Origin: Xanthostigma xanthostigma
Taxonomy: Eukaryota > Arthropoda > Insecta > Raphidioptera > Raphidiidae
Length of the DNA: 64,000 nt
Direction of reading: 5' to 3'
Assembly (NCBI GenBank): GCA_963575645.1
Contig: OY754464.1
Coordinates: forward strand, 3,844,001 to 3,908,000
The number at the start of each line of letters is the position of its first letter. The first letter of the stretch is position 1. The notes beneath the pieces are model-generated. The model saw only the letters and a program-made list of their open reading frames with translations, had not been told where the DNA came from and made no database searches. The translations under genes were made by a program, and so were the position numbers. Shown here one piece after another: positions 1-12,157 of the stretch.

Positions 1-769
1 AAATATGAAAATATTTTTAATTTAGTGCTGCCAAGCTGCTTTCTTTATTATCCTCGTTCTTCACATTCAAAAGTATACTCTGAAAAATATCCAATTGCTC
101 AAATTTCTCCTGTCTCCTTTGTATGAACAGCTTATGACTACGGGAGGAAATGACAATTAGGAACCAAATAAAAATGCGAGCTTCAGGATATAGGTTCCAG
201 GTCCCACAATTATCGGAGCCACAAAAACCAATACCGGGGATTATCCTTCCTCTTGAATTAGGATGTAATTTCTACAGCACCTGTTTGGTAGAAAAAATTG
301 TGCCTACATCCATTACATTTATACATGAAACCTTGAATGTAACGGAAGTTCATCGGTTACTTTTCTTTGTCAAGATTATCGAATGAAACGAAAAGGTTAT
401 CATCCCGATTTGTATCCATTTCTCAAGAGCCGCTTTATGAAATACGCTGCTTTCTTTGTCCGCGACTAGGTATTAACTTTTGAATGCTGCTGTGCCGCAA
501 CACATTTATAATCACAACACGCCCAGGGCCGCACTAAACCACTTAACAACAAGTGTTTAAAAATAAAAATAATATGCATCCGTTGTGTTTTACTTGCAAC
601 GCAATATTCAGAATATGGCACAAAATAATATGTTGAATGTTGATGTTAGAGAAGATCGAGTGAATTATAAATATTATATTATTGAAAAGTTGTTTTTATC
701 TTAAAAAAAATGTGCCTATGCTATTTTTATGTGTATACAGCATGTTTCAAAATAATGGTGATTGGTGAT
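1..769. other. Intergenic, no supported gene
   Basis: Only short open frames are present (longest 78 codons at 150-386) and none resembles a known protein. I see no RNA gene or clear element boundary. Confidence 0.5.
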
Positions 770-1320
770 CTTCCGGGCTTGAAGGCTGTGGTTCATTGGT
801 ACCTGACGCTTCGTCTACAAGTGTAGTAGACATTATCAAAGGCGATGTCCAAATCTTCTTGGTTTTCAGGTTTGCAGGCCGCGATCTATTGATATTTTTA
901 CCTGACGTTTCGTCTACAACTGCGGTAGACATTATCAATGGCGATGTCCAAATATTCTTGGTTTCCGGGGATTCAGGCCGTGATCCATTGGTATTTCTAC
1001 TTGACGTTTCGTCTACAACGGCGGTAGACATTATCAAAGACGACGCTCCAAACCTTCTTGTTTTTCGGGGTTGCAAACCGTGATTCATTGGTATTTCTAT
1101 CTGACGTTTAGTCTACAACTGCGATAGACATTATCAAAGACGATATCCAAATCTTCTTGGTTTTCGGGGCTGCAGGCCGTGATCCATTGGTATTTCTACC
1201 TGACGTTTCGTCTACAACTGCGGTAGACATTATCAAAGACGACGCTCCAAATCTTCTTGGTTTTCAGGCTTGCAGGCCGTGATTCATTGATATTTCTAGT
1301 TGTGGATGAAACGACAGGTA
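770..1320. repeat. Minisatellite, about five 99-bp units
   Basis: The landmark CTGACGTTTCGTCTACAAC recurs near 801, 901, 1000, 1100 and 1199, a period of about 99-100 bp. Since 99 is a multiple of three, open frames persist on both strands (747-1088 minus, 796-1083 plus) as 33-residue repeats. A partial copy in the opposite orientation follows at about 1296-1375. It could be a repeat exon of an unrecognised gene, but both strands are open and no splice context is evident, so tandem repeat is the safer call. Confidence 0.75.
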
Positions 1321-1375
1321 GAAATACCAATGAACCACAGCCTACAACTCCAGAAATCAATTAGAAGGTTTGGAA

Positions 1376-2700
1376 CATCTGCACTAGGTGATATCATTCT
1401 TCGCAGTGGCGGCTCCTACTTCTCACGCAAAGCGTCATCACATGGAAATTATGTAATTCGTTGCTTTCTTACCAACTTGAGGTTATCTACATACAATATT
1501 TGAACACTTTGTAAAACAGTTTGACGTGCGTAAATAAGAATATGAGATGAGATTTATTTGCCCTCCTTAAATTTCAAGTGAATAAAATCAGTACGGTTCT
1601 GTTTGTTGTAAATTAGCTTTTAAAATTATTGATCGTTGACACGTTAAAATATAAAATATAAAACAATATAAAAAAGATTTGTAAATAAATTTCTCAAAGT
1701 GAACTTGAAAACATTTCAAAGCTGTACATTTTGTTTTTTTTCGAATAAATCTAATTTAATGATATTATTGATTCTAGTATTATGTACTCGTATATTCAAA
1801 AAACGAAAAAATACTTCTAATCCAGTGGCGTAGTTAAAAATTGAATGTAGTCATTTTTTTCACTATCCTCTATAAAATAACTGCTTAACAATTGTTGGAG
1901 AATTTTTCAGGTTTTCTTATATATAACAAAAAGTTCGCAAAAGTGTGGATTTTTCAATGTAATTTTAAACATATAGAATAATCCCGCTACGGAGATTGGC
2001 TGCCCGAAACTAAATCACACCCACTGGTTTTTTCGACAACTGGTATATACATCTCTTTCCATAGTCATATCTCCATCTATGCGCGAAAGTGATGTGCTTG
2101 TTAGGCCCAGCTTTGACGTCATCATACGACACCTAAACTCAGTCGTTTGAAATGAACACATTTGTTTAATTCTTGCTTGCAATTAAGAAGGGGGATTTCT
2201 AGCGTAGAAGCCTGTTTTTGATACTTAATTTCGCTAATTTTTTCTGGGAAAAGTAAGGTTAACACAATGAAGAGAGTTTTGACTACTTTTTAAAAGATGT
2301 AGGGTACAAAAAAACGTTTTTTTCAAAAAAATCGAGAGCGCGGAATTTACCCCCACCAAAAACACGGCGTGCAGGATATCATCCCTTCCAGTCATCAAAA
2401 ATATAGAAATCAGTCAGATTCTTAAAGTAGAGACTTGTGGTTTCTGTTCTGACCTGAATGAGATTTTTCACGATATGAAGGCCAAAGTTACGGCCCCTCA
2501 AAGATGGAAAAAATTGTAAAATTTGTTAATACTTTTTGAATATCGCGCTATTTGTAGAAATTTTGGAAGCCTCTACTTTATGAATCTGGAAGAGATGATA
2601 CACTATACACACCGTTTTATTGTGATGGGGGCTGATTAAGCGCCCTGCAGGGCCAGCATGTTATGATTTATTGAAAAAAAAATGTTTTTGTAGCTTTTAT
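1376..2700. other. Intergenic, probably transposon-derived
   Basis: No gene, tRNA or clean element terminus is recognised. The segment has long A/T runs and frames broken by stops. Confidence 0.4.
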
Positions 2701-2707
2701 CTTTAAA

Positions 2708-2862
2708 AAAATAAAGAATAGTTACTTCTTACCACAACAGTTTTATTAGCGGATGTACATTTCGGGAACAATGCTCTCATCTTCAGCAAACACTAAACTT
2801 CCCGAAATGTACATCCGCTAATAAAACTGTTGTGGTAAGAAGTAACTATTCTTTATTTTTTA
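2708..2862. repeat. Foldback (inverted repeat, ~60-bp arms)
   Basis: The left arm (about 2708-2767, containing ACCACAACAGTTTTATTAGC) is repeated as reverse complement at about 2799-2862, around a ~31-bp loop. The match is nearly perfect, as in a foldback-type MITE or a recent hairpin-forming insertion. No target duplication was identified. Confidence 0.75.
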
Positions 2863-3089
2863 TTTTTGTTTCAATCACAGTGCTCTTAATATTTGTACTT
2901 CTATCTTTTAATTTTGTATTTATCTTAATTTCAAAAAAATCATGAAGTTAGATATCAAAAATAGGCTAGAAGAGAGAGTATATAAAAGCAAAACATTCTG
3001 TTTGTTCAAAATTATCAAATTTTGATATGCGGAACAAGAACAACCCTATTGCAACCTTTCAGCATTACTAATCTTTAAGGCACTAACAA

Positions 3090-3700
3090 TAACTAGTGTG
3101 ACCTGTGCGAATTATTCGCACTAAATAAGTATAATAATTATCACTTTACAAAATTATTTTTTAAATATGATTGCAGGTATTCAATTCGTTTCTAATTTTG
3201 CACACTGCTTATAATGTTCTTCTTTTTGTTGTATTACAATATGAAGCTCAGATGACAGATCGAAGAAATATTTTAGTAAAATTGTCATATAGAGGCGCAA
3301 GTAGCAAAAGCGTTGAGCTAAGCCGTCAGATGGCATCATGCAGCATTGCTGTGACGTTGTTCAGCGTTTCTCGCAGTTTCAAAATTAAAGCCGTTAGATG
3401 GCAGTATGCAGTATTGTGTCTGTTGTATTACAACATGAAGGTCAGATGACAGATCGAAGTGTCGACGTTGTTTCAAAATTAAAGCCGTCAGATGGCAGAC
3501 GTTGTTCAGCGTTGCTGTATTTTAATTAATTTACAACAACAAAAGCAACAATAAATTTTTTAGTTGTCGATGTCAGTAGAGCAAGCAATTATCTGTAAAA
3601 TGATATATAATTTATGTGGAGAAATTGTGAAGTTTTTTCTAAAAAGGGAGGCAAACATCTTAACCTTAACGTATTAATATATTATATGATAATCGTTTTG
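3090..3700. repeat. Dispersed repeat shared with 49.9 kb and 52.6-52.9 kb
   Basis: The segment near 3090-3190 (GTGACCTGTGCGAATTATTC) recurs near 49926-50018. The segment near 3200-3690 (TTTTGCACACTGCTTATAA) recurs near 52565-52960, in the same orientation. Here the two parts are adjacent; in the DHX30 intron they are separated by about 2.5 kb of other repeats. This suggests one parent element that was interrupted there. No coding capacity is recognised. Confidence 0.6.
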
Positions 3701-3945
3701 TACGAGTCGCTTGTGACTCCCCAACACGTAGGTGTGTTTTGTGTATAATGCGAGTCAGTTAAACAGAAACCTATCGACACCGTGCCCGAGAATGCGCGGA
3801 ATGCCGCGACGTCAGCCTTGACTCAGTGCGGTGGAGAGTCAGCAGAAGAGACGAAGCCCCAACAACTCCGAGTCCACCGGTGCGTGTAGAACCTCTGACG
3901 TACTGACCTCTGACTTTGGCTAAACTTAGAAAAGTGACTTTGAAA

Positions 3946-4452
3946 CAGCGTTGCCAGTTTTTTTTTTCGCTAAGTCGGGATTTTGGAACTCTTTGAGTGA
4001 AAACAGCGGGATTCTTTCGTCGAAAGCGGGACATAGTCAAAAAACGTATAGGTATAATCAGAAGTTTTCAAATACCTATTTATCTTTTTATTTGAATTAA
4101 AATTACGTTTACGTGACAATAGATAGTAAAAATAGCCATAAAAAATGTATTTTAATAAAAATATAATATTTTAAATCAGATTTACCCTATCGTTAAATAG
4201 TTGTCTTAATCGTCTTCAGAATAAAAAATTATTCAAACAATAGTCTGTGGAGTGAGTGTTACAAATTGCAATAAGAGAATAATTATTTATAAGAATTACT
4301 TATTTATGATATTTCTGTGAAGATTTAACTTCTTTTAAAGTTATCCCCGAGTTATCCCCGAAAAGCGGGACTGAGCCTGTCCCGCACGGGACATTTAATT
4401 TTGATTTAAAAATCGGGACGGGCCGCAAAAATCGGGACGCCTGGCAACGCTG
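3946..4452. mobile_element. Non-autonomous hAT element (MITE), 507 bp
   Basis: The termini are the perfect inverted pair CAGCGTTGCCAG / CTGGCAACGCTG. The element is flanked by an 8-bp direct repeat CTTTGAAA (3938-3945 and 4453-4460), which is the hAT target-duplication length. Internally it repeats the GGGAC/GTCCC-rich motif. A shorter opposite-orientation relative lies at 61623-61895. No transposase frame is present. Confidence 0.85.
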
Positions 4453-4889
4453 CTTTGAAAGTATCTATACAAAATTGTTGCGATGACTTTTGAACCGAGG
4501 GCACGCCCTAAATAATTGAACCTTATAGAGTCATTCTGAAATCAGACATTTTTGATATGGAATAATCTTCCAGCATTTTTGATGGAAAATTAAAGTTAAT
4601 CGAAAATCAAATCTTCTAAAGTTTCTGATGAAGACCAGAACTTTCATTTGCAGGCGTTATAGTGCAGATGTAACGAATGTCAATTTTTAGACATTCGTGA
4701 ATACGACATTTTTTCAAGGTTAGAATTTGACAGCCGATTGGCCGCGCACGTCGTACGCACACATTTATAGTGGGTCTGCGGGTACTAGGTTGATTATTAA
4801 TACTATAAGACAAAAGCTTCGCTATACCTAATATTAAAGTAAAGGCTGATAAAAGGCATAATTGCGAGGTTATCTTAAGTTATTTTTAA

Positions 4890-5175
4890 AGCAAGGAGTA
4901 AGAAAAAATTCCAGCCAATTGGGCGACGGGACCATTCCAACTTAAAAAATGTTGACATTTGATTATAATAAAGAAAATATAATTTTTGATATCGCGTGAG
5001 GTGACGCGGGTAACGGCTAGTATTCAATATGATATTTGCTATTCGTTGCCATGGTTACCTACATAATATGTTCCACGTCATGTAAAAATTAATCAAAGCA
5101 TGCCGAACTAGTTTATTTCTGACAGATCCATAAAACAAAAAAGCGGCTGATTTTTTTATATTTTCAAAATATTTC
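4890..5175. repeat. Dispersed repeat, inverted copy at ~35300-35570
   Basis: This segment, including CCAGCCAATTGGGCGACG and a palindromic TTGCCATGGTTACCTACATA, matches the reverse complement of about 35300-35570 in P450 intron 1 with modest divergence. The family is not recognised. Confidence 0.6.
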
Positions 5176-6136
5176 CGAAACTATAAAGTTCTTTTTGGTT
5201 CAGTGCCAATCTTCCAAAGTCGTCGCTGAAGATTTAACATCACACCATTTGACTATGGCCACGCCTTGAATAAACGCACCTTAAAATCTTTACGTAAACT
5301 TTACAAAGAGAAGAACACTGATTAAATATGGTCGTAATTTTCGTTTCGCCTATAATTTTGGATAACCATCAGCCGCGGTTATTATCATAGAATCGATGAC
5401 CTGAAAAAATAGTAAATGACAAAGCAACAGTCCGAAGTTACTGAACACAAATTCCACAAATGGAGTGTCTGAATAATAACCTACAATCATAACAATAAGT
5501 TCTGGTTGAGAGTACACCTACTTATTCTGCACTGATGTAACATGATACCTATTCGTTAAGTTAATGCAATATGAATGGTTGATATAAATAAATAAATCTG
5601 TACCCAAAAGGAAAAACGCTTATGTTGAATTTTCCCATTTTTACTTTCCTATATTCGGAGTATGCATTAGAAGCATATACTCTTATTCTATACTGAGCAT
5701 AGGAATAAAATCGCAATCGAACTATTAGGGTGCAAACACTTTTGTCTTTTTTACGCCGTAAACACTGGGGTATCCAGAAGGGCAAAACAAGCACTGGGAA
5801 CCCGGCTTAAGAAATTTCTAATTTGCTCCCTCCCGGGCCAAAAGCTGGATACGCCCATGTTAACGTCATAGAAAACAGAGATACTTTATTCAGATTGAAT
5901 GCAAGTACATCAACCAATCCTATCATCGGAGAAATCAGGGAATTACATCGAAGAAAGAGACGCAGATATATTTTCGATACGGTTTGTTGCTTTCACTTAC
6001 CGCACATTGAGTAGATAGACAATGTTTCATATAGTAAATTATTAAATATATGATTAGAAGTCTTTTTCTTCATACTTCGGTCGAAAATACGTATTTCCGG
6101 CATCAATTGTAAGGCAGAAAGTCTAACAATTATGCA

Positions 6137-6420
6137 TTGGTGGGATTACCCTATAGAGAAAATACAAGTTTAACACGCACTGATGCCGGAAGTATGTACT
6201 TTCGACCGGCTATAAATGTACACCGCTCCATGAGACTGCCGCCAGCCAATAGTCGCGAACAGTTGCCATTCGTGTTTTTACGTATAACCTTAAAGCTGCT
6301 TGCTTGGAATTTAACTGTGTTTTTATGTAATTAATTAATTAATGTAATTAATAAGCGTACATTCTACCGAGGTATGAAGAAAAATAGTATACACCACACG
6401 GGCAGAAAGTTTAGTGTGTA
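6137..6420. repeat. Dispersed repeat related to 37640-37885
   Basis: The stretch around 6350-6415 (TACCGAGGTATGAAGAAAAA, then GTATACACCACAC) is the reverse complement of sequence at about 37757-37800 in P450 intron 4. The region around 6060-6240 also carries CTTCGGTCG/CGACCG inverted pieces. It is probably a MITE fragment; the ends are not resolved. Confidence 0.5.
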
Positions 6421-6550
6421 ATTGGTCACTTTACATGCCTGCATACACGTATTTAATAGTATATTGTGCGACTAGTGAAAGAAGGAGAAGATTCCATTAG
6501 CGTAAAACGCACGCGAGTGGAATATTCTCTTTCGATCAATGGTCGCACAT

Positions 6551-6935
6551 AATATTTTATTCAACTAGCACGAGTAATATGTAATCGGGGCCCTGATAAA
6601 AGAGGGAAAAATAATAAATCACTTCATTGATTGACGTACACACCGCCCTCGATGCACACAAGATGGCCCTGACTTTCACTAAATTGCGATGCTGTTTTCA
6701 TATATACAATACCGCCTACCACGTTCCTATTGGTCCAGAAGCTGTGCAGTTTTTTTTCATTATTTAACGGCTTCGTCTTGCTACTGCGTTCCTATTGGTC
6801 CAGAAAATTCATTATCTCACAGTACGGCTCATTATTAGCACTCTACGCGTCAACATGAAATAATTTATTATTTCTCCCGAATTTAGCAGGGCCCCGAAAT
6901 TACATATTACTCACGCGTGTTGAATAAAAGTATAT
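6551..6935. mobile_element. TIR element, ~385 bp
   Basis: The left arm (ending CGGGGCCCTG near 6595) and right arm (starting CAGGGCCCCG near 6889) are inverted copies of about 45 bp, both containing GTAATATGTAAT and ending TTATTCAA / TTGAATAA. It is a MITE-like structure with no frame; the target duplication is unresolved. An adjacent foldback covers about 6465-6549. Confidence 0.55.
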
Positions 6936-7811
6936 TACAGCAATATCAAGAGACAGCACCGTCGATCATATTATTCATCATCATCATGAGTGCCAAATGA
7001 AATGCATTTATCACCGTGCGTTTTAAATTTAATTAGCTCCCAAGCAATGTGAAAGTTTGAAAATCTTACTATGTTGAGTTGATTTGGATTTTAAAATGTT
7101 GATTTATGAATTTCGTTCGAATCGACGTTACCGACATTTATTTGGTAGAAAGGTGCCAATGAGTGAAATATGAATCGTCTAATTTTTTTTTCCAAAAATA
7201 AATTAGACATAGTTGGTTTTACCTTTCAGTCACAGAAATAATGTATGCATATGGATATGTTGGTTCCGCGGCCATTAAATTAACGGTAACATACCGGCTA
7301 CGGACTACGGACTGATTGTATATCAGTGCAGTCGATTGGTAACGCTGTCTCTTAGTTAAAGAATAAAATTGGTCAAATTAAAGTATTTCAGTCGTGAGTC
7401 GGGAGCAGGGCAATTGCACCCACTGACACCCCCTCTCTGATTAATTAACCATAATTTCAGAATTTAACAGTGTAGCAAACATAGAAAAACTTCTATGACT
7501 GATAACGAAGATTGATAATAGGATGCACACTTACACTTAGCTCTTGGTTGAGTGAAGGTTATGATGTCTAACGTAAGATGCGAGTCACTGTGACAAAAAT
7601 GCTTATTTTAAGAAAGATTGTTGTTTAGATGTGTCACTGTAGAATGAACGATAATTCAGCCGCAGCGATAGTGAAAGTTTCGGATTTGAGTTCCGACTGT
7701 GACATTGATTGAATAATATTTTTTTTTCTATAAATACCCTATAAGTCAACAATGAATGTTTCATAATGTAATAGCAGACTATACATATAACGTTAACAGT
7801 ACCAACATCAT

Positions 7812-8355
7812 TACTAACTATAACATTAACTTCAACATTAACTTTAACATTAACTTTGACATTAACATTAACTTTAACATTAACTTTAACATTAACTTTA
7901 ACATTTAGATGTTTAGGTGTAATGTAACACAGTCCGCCGCGAGAGTGGAAAGATTCGGGGTTCGTATCCCGACGGTGACATTGTTTGAAAAAATAAACTA
8001 TTTTTTCTATGTTGATAGCATTGTAACAATGGGTGTTTCTTAACAATTGTAGCAAAACAGTAGCTACTCTATTAACTTTAACATTAACTTTAACGTTAAC
8101 ATTAACTTTAACATTAACTTTAACATTAACTTTAACATTAACTTTAACATTAACTTTAACATTAACTTTAACATTAACATTATTTTCCATTTAAAGTCCG
8201 TAATAATTTATTTTAAATAATTATGAATAACGCATTCCCGTTTTTCATAATTATTTAAAAAAAAAAACTTTAACATTAACTTTAACATTAACTTTAACAT
8301 TAACTTTAACATTAACTTTAACATTAACTTTAACATTAACTATAACGTTAACCAT
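7812..8355. repeat. 12-bp satellite (AACATTAACTTT)n in three blocks
   Basis: The dodecamer AACATTAACTTT and 6-bp variants fill about 7812-7906, 8072-8185 and 8266-8350. Between the blocks are unique spacers; the spacer near 7930-7975 carries a tRNA B-box-like GGTTCGTATCCC. A minus-strand frame across it (7603-8190) would encode an asparagine-valine-lysine repeat and is not a credible gene. Confidence 0.85.
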
Positions 8356-9854
8356 AACACTAACTTACATAACTATAACAATAAATAATTGTATGTTACG
8401 TTACCGGTACATGTAAGTCGTGAAACAGCCAGCGACAAGTCATTCAATTTCTGACTTCACACGATGTGCAGTGTACAAAAGCTCCTAGCCAGAGATTTTT
8501 TTTGACTTCAACGAATGCCGAGATAAAATATGTGGATTGGTTTTAGTTGCTCTCATAATAGGAGCTTGGTATTCTCAGGCGACGCCTGGTAAATACGGTT
8601 ATACTCTATTAAAACAATTCGCGACAGCCTAATACCTATGTCTTTCTTTAATTGGCAATCTAACAATTTCGAGCGAAGCCGGACCGGGCCACTAGTATTT
8701 CATAAAAGTCTTTTTTTTTCATGCATCGTATACACAACAATAAACCAGACCATCGATCCTCAAATCTATTTCTTCGTGGTGATTTTTAAAGATGCGTTGA
8801 ACAAAAAAATCTAGACAGATGTCTGTAGCTCAGACGCTCCGATTAATCATCTGTCAAGACAAACAAGTCGGATAAAACTACTAAAAATAAACATAGATTT
8901 ATAACTATTTTTGGACCTCTGAGGGATGAAACTTACAGTGTTAGATTATCTGTTGTAGATAACTATACACATTCAGGACTGAGACTATAACCAGCGCCGG
9001 CCTTATAGTCCCACACCTATGCCAACTGCCCAACACCCACGTCCTTTTATCAACAAACTTTACAAATATTTAATTCTGCTTAAATTGGACACGTCTTGTG
9101 CAAATAGTTGTCGAGGTTGAACAATTTTAAGCTTATCCCGGTTCACCTTAAATCCCTACTGTGGAGTTAGACGGAGCAATACGAAACTCTCAGTGTGAGT
9201 GGTGAACACGTGAGCCAGTGGTCTATGCAAATATAATACTCAGAATAAAGTATGTATGTTATTGAAACAATAACATTTTTTAAATAATTTATTAAAAACA
9301 CAATTAAAAAAAAATAATTGAACAATTTGAATAAAGTACAGTATTGATACGACAATGCGTATAGTGCATGGCAGTGGGCGGAGTGAATATCTCCTGTACA
9401 CACTAATACCCTCAAATCTCACCCGGAAAGGGTTAATGAAAACAAATTAAAATCTCTCACGGTCTCGAATCTCAACGCTGACTTACGAAAATAATATTAT
9501 TATCAAACAATTTACAGGCAATAGGTACTTGAACACTATTTTGTTATCTGTATTTATTTTTTATATACACATTTTATCTGTTAACAGGTTTCACAAATTA
9601 TCGCATAGTATTATCTGCAAAAAACAAGTTGGGCGATCTATAATATTTAGCATTATTGTCTTCTCGCTTTGCAACATTACCACAAATGCATTGTGAAGGA
9701 TAGAAAATTTCTTGGCAGCCGGTGCTGCATGGTAAATGTCCTTCATTTATATTAATCATTATAGTCATTTGAGTGTACTAGGCCAATGTGTCAGATATCA
9801 GTGTTTCCCAACTGTGAGTAAGGACATTTTTTGGAATACCTATTAAAAATTAGA
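8356..9854. other. Intergenic, no supported gene
   Basis: Only short, stop-ridden frames are present. I see no RNA gene or recognisable element. Confidence 0.4.
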
Positions 9855-10205
9855 TCTATACCAATATATAAAGCTGAAGAGTTTGTTTGTTTGTTTGGTT
9901 GAACGCGCTAATCTCAGGAAAACTACTGGTTCGAATAGAAACATTTTTTTTTGTTGGATAGCCCATTTATCGAAGAAGTCTATAGGTTATATAATATCAC
10001 GCTACGACCAATAGGAGCGGAGCATCAATGAAAAATGTAACTCAAAATTTGTCCGTCCGACAAAAACTTTTGAACGGTAACTCCGATCATCATGAAATTT
10101 GGACAAAACATTCATCTCGGTAAACTAAGATGAACGTGCGTACTTATGTCCCTCCCTTCCCCATTCGTTCTTTTGCACCCGGCTGAAACCGGGCGGGATC
10201 GCTAG
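9855..10205 (+). mobile_element. Non-autonomous Helitron, 351 bp
   Basis: The element starts with TC (TCTATACCAATATATAAAGC) and ends with CTAG. A GC-rich hairpin CCCGG-CTGAAA-CCGGG lies about a dozen bases before the 3' end, and the element sits between a host A and T. These are the hallmarks of Helitron termini. The 5' block (AAGCTGAAGAGTTTGTTTG) matches a non-autonomous Helitron type I know to be common in arthropods. It has no Rep/helicase coding sequence. Confidence 0.88.
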
Positions 10206-11239
10206 TCTGTTATATACACCCATTGTTGACGTTACAATTCAATTTTAGAAAAATTGTTACTCAAACAATGTCACTGTCGGGATTGAAATCCGAATCTTCC
10301 ACTATCGCGGCGGATGAGTTATCATTTATGTCAGAAATTGCAATTAAGCTAGAGCTTAGAAATTTTACACACGGTGACAATGCATAAATCCAATATGGTG
10401 GACTCCGTAACATGGCGGATTACCTTTTTTCCTCTTTACATGGGTATCAAATGAAAAAGTGAGATACGATAAGTGTGACCAAATATGGCGCACGCCGCAC
10501 ATCCGATCGATTTGAATTTTTGTAAACATATGTATTGCCGATGACAATTATACATAATGATTTAATCGTTTTTTGAATTAAATAATCAATGACTATTAAT
10601 TTTAATAAATTAATGTATTAATAGGAACATTTCTGAAAAACTTAAAGGAACAAAACAAAATATTAGTAAAAGAACTTTTTAAAGAAAAACTTTTATTGAA
10701 ATGTACAAGATAAACAAAAAAATTTTTTTATCATGATTTATGTTCATGAGCCTCAATTATGGTTTAAAAAGTGTTTTTTTTCTCGAACGACTACGGGAAA
10801 AAGTTTTAGAAATACTGATCAATATTATACGACATCCCCCATAGGATCGGAGTGAGTTCAGACTTCAGTGCATACATACTTGAAAACAAACATGGAGGAT
10901 GGGAAAAATGAAAATCGATGTTCGTATTTGGAATAAAAAATGAATGAAGAGTACGCTATACAGTGTGTTCACCAATTAGTGGTAAAAGTAAATAAATTAT
11001 TCTTGTATCCTACTACAGACACAAAAAAAAGTTTAAATTGTTTTTTATTCAACTCGAAATATACTATCAAAATCTGCTGAGGTATATTTTTTTGTACTTC
11101 AAACCCAACCGGAGCATTTTTTTCAAATGACAACATTTTACATTTTCGAAATCTCCATTTTTTCCCTATATAAACTCATGCAAAATATTCGAGAAAAACG
11201 TGTTCAATTTATTAATTAAATACACAGTAATTATTACTA
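10206..11239. other. Intergenic with a diverged satellite-like piece
   Basis: No gene is seen. Around 10365-10470 are words (AATCCAATATGG, ATGGGTATCAAATGAAA) shared with the 120-bp minisatellite at 51.4-52.2 kb. Around 10262-10315 is a piece similar to the spacer of the 12-bp satellite. Confidence 0.45.
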
Positions 11240-11681
11240 CAGTAGAGTCTCACTAATCCGGCACTTCAGTAGTCCGGTACATCCAATAATCCGGCACCCT
11301 CCGCTCAAGCTTCCCTCACCCCTCCCTGCTGTTATATTTTTTATGAAATGCTTTATTTTATCTACATATTATGAATTTTTCTATACAATACAATAATCCG
11401 AACATTCCAATAATCCGGCACCCTCCGCTCAAGCTTCCCTCACCCCTCCCTGCTATTATCTTTTTTATGAAATGCTTTATTTTATCTACATATTATGAGT
11501 TTTTCTATACAATACAATAATCCGAATATTCCAATAATCCGGCACCCTCCGCTCAAGTTTCTTTATTTATCAAGTTTATTTATTTTATCTACATATTATG
11601 AATTTTTCAATACAATAATCCGAACATTCCAATAATATTGCACCCCTAGTTTTTAATAGTTCCGGATTAGTGAGACTACTG
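11240..11681. mobile_element. pogo/Tigger-like MITE, 442 bp
   Basis: The termini CAGTAGAGTCTCACTAATCC and GGATTAGTGAGACTACTG are inverted repeats flanked by TA on both sides, as expected for Tc1/mariner-pogo insertions. Internally a ~120-bp unit (AATAATCCGGCACCCTCCGC) is repeated about three times. No transposase frame is present. Confidence 0.78.
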
Positions 11682-11730
11682 TAATTATAATTTACTTATG
11701 TGGGGAGTGCTATGAAAAATAGTTAGTGTA

Positions 11731-12047
11731 ATACGCGCCACGAATCTAAAAGGCTCGGAAGTTAGATGCGAATGCGAGCTTGCGCTTGTAAGTACAGTCT
11801 GTTGAAAAACTACAAACTCGCAACTCAACAAAACTAATATAACAATAACAACTTGACAATAGCGTCCTCGACTAAAGCAGGAAAGCGACAAGTGACAAAG
11901 GCAACGAGCGATCACGGCCAATCACCGACGAGCACACGTTCCGTGCAGGTAGCTGGGAGGTGGTGGGAGCCTCAACGGCTCTAAAATGTACCTTTGCGAC
12001 TCTGTTTGTGACTAAATTCCGAACCTTTTAGATCCGTGGCGCGTATT
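11731..12047. mobile_element. TACGCGCC MITE, copy 1
   Basis: The ends are TACGCGCCACGAATCTAAAA and TTTTAGATCCGTGGCGCGTA, an imperfect inverted pair. Copies of nearly the same length and orientation lie at 36072-36389 and 37127-37447. This copy sits about 105 bp left of the Polinton target site, so before that insertion it lay close upstream of the P450 gene. TA flanks suggest a mariner-like origin. Confidence 0.8.
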
Positions 12048-12151
12048 ATACTGTGTGTTTAATTAATACATCGATAACGTTTTTTTCGAGTATTTTTGTT
12101 ATGTTTATCCATCCATAACTACTGTATTTTTTTTATCTATCCACAAAACAT

Positions 12152-12157
12152 CACACT
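12152..12157. repeat. Polinton target-site duplication, left copy
   Basis: CACACT directly precedes the left TIR and is repeated at 34482-34487 directly after the right TIR. Six base pairs is the duplication length typical of Polintons. Confidence 0.9.

Noticed and set aside
7603..8190. 195-codon minus-strand frame encoding an Asn-Val-Lys repeat
   Set aside because: It is a translation of the 12-bp satellite; frame length follows from repeat period divisible by three.
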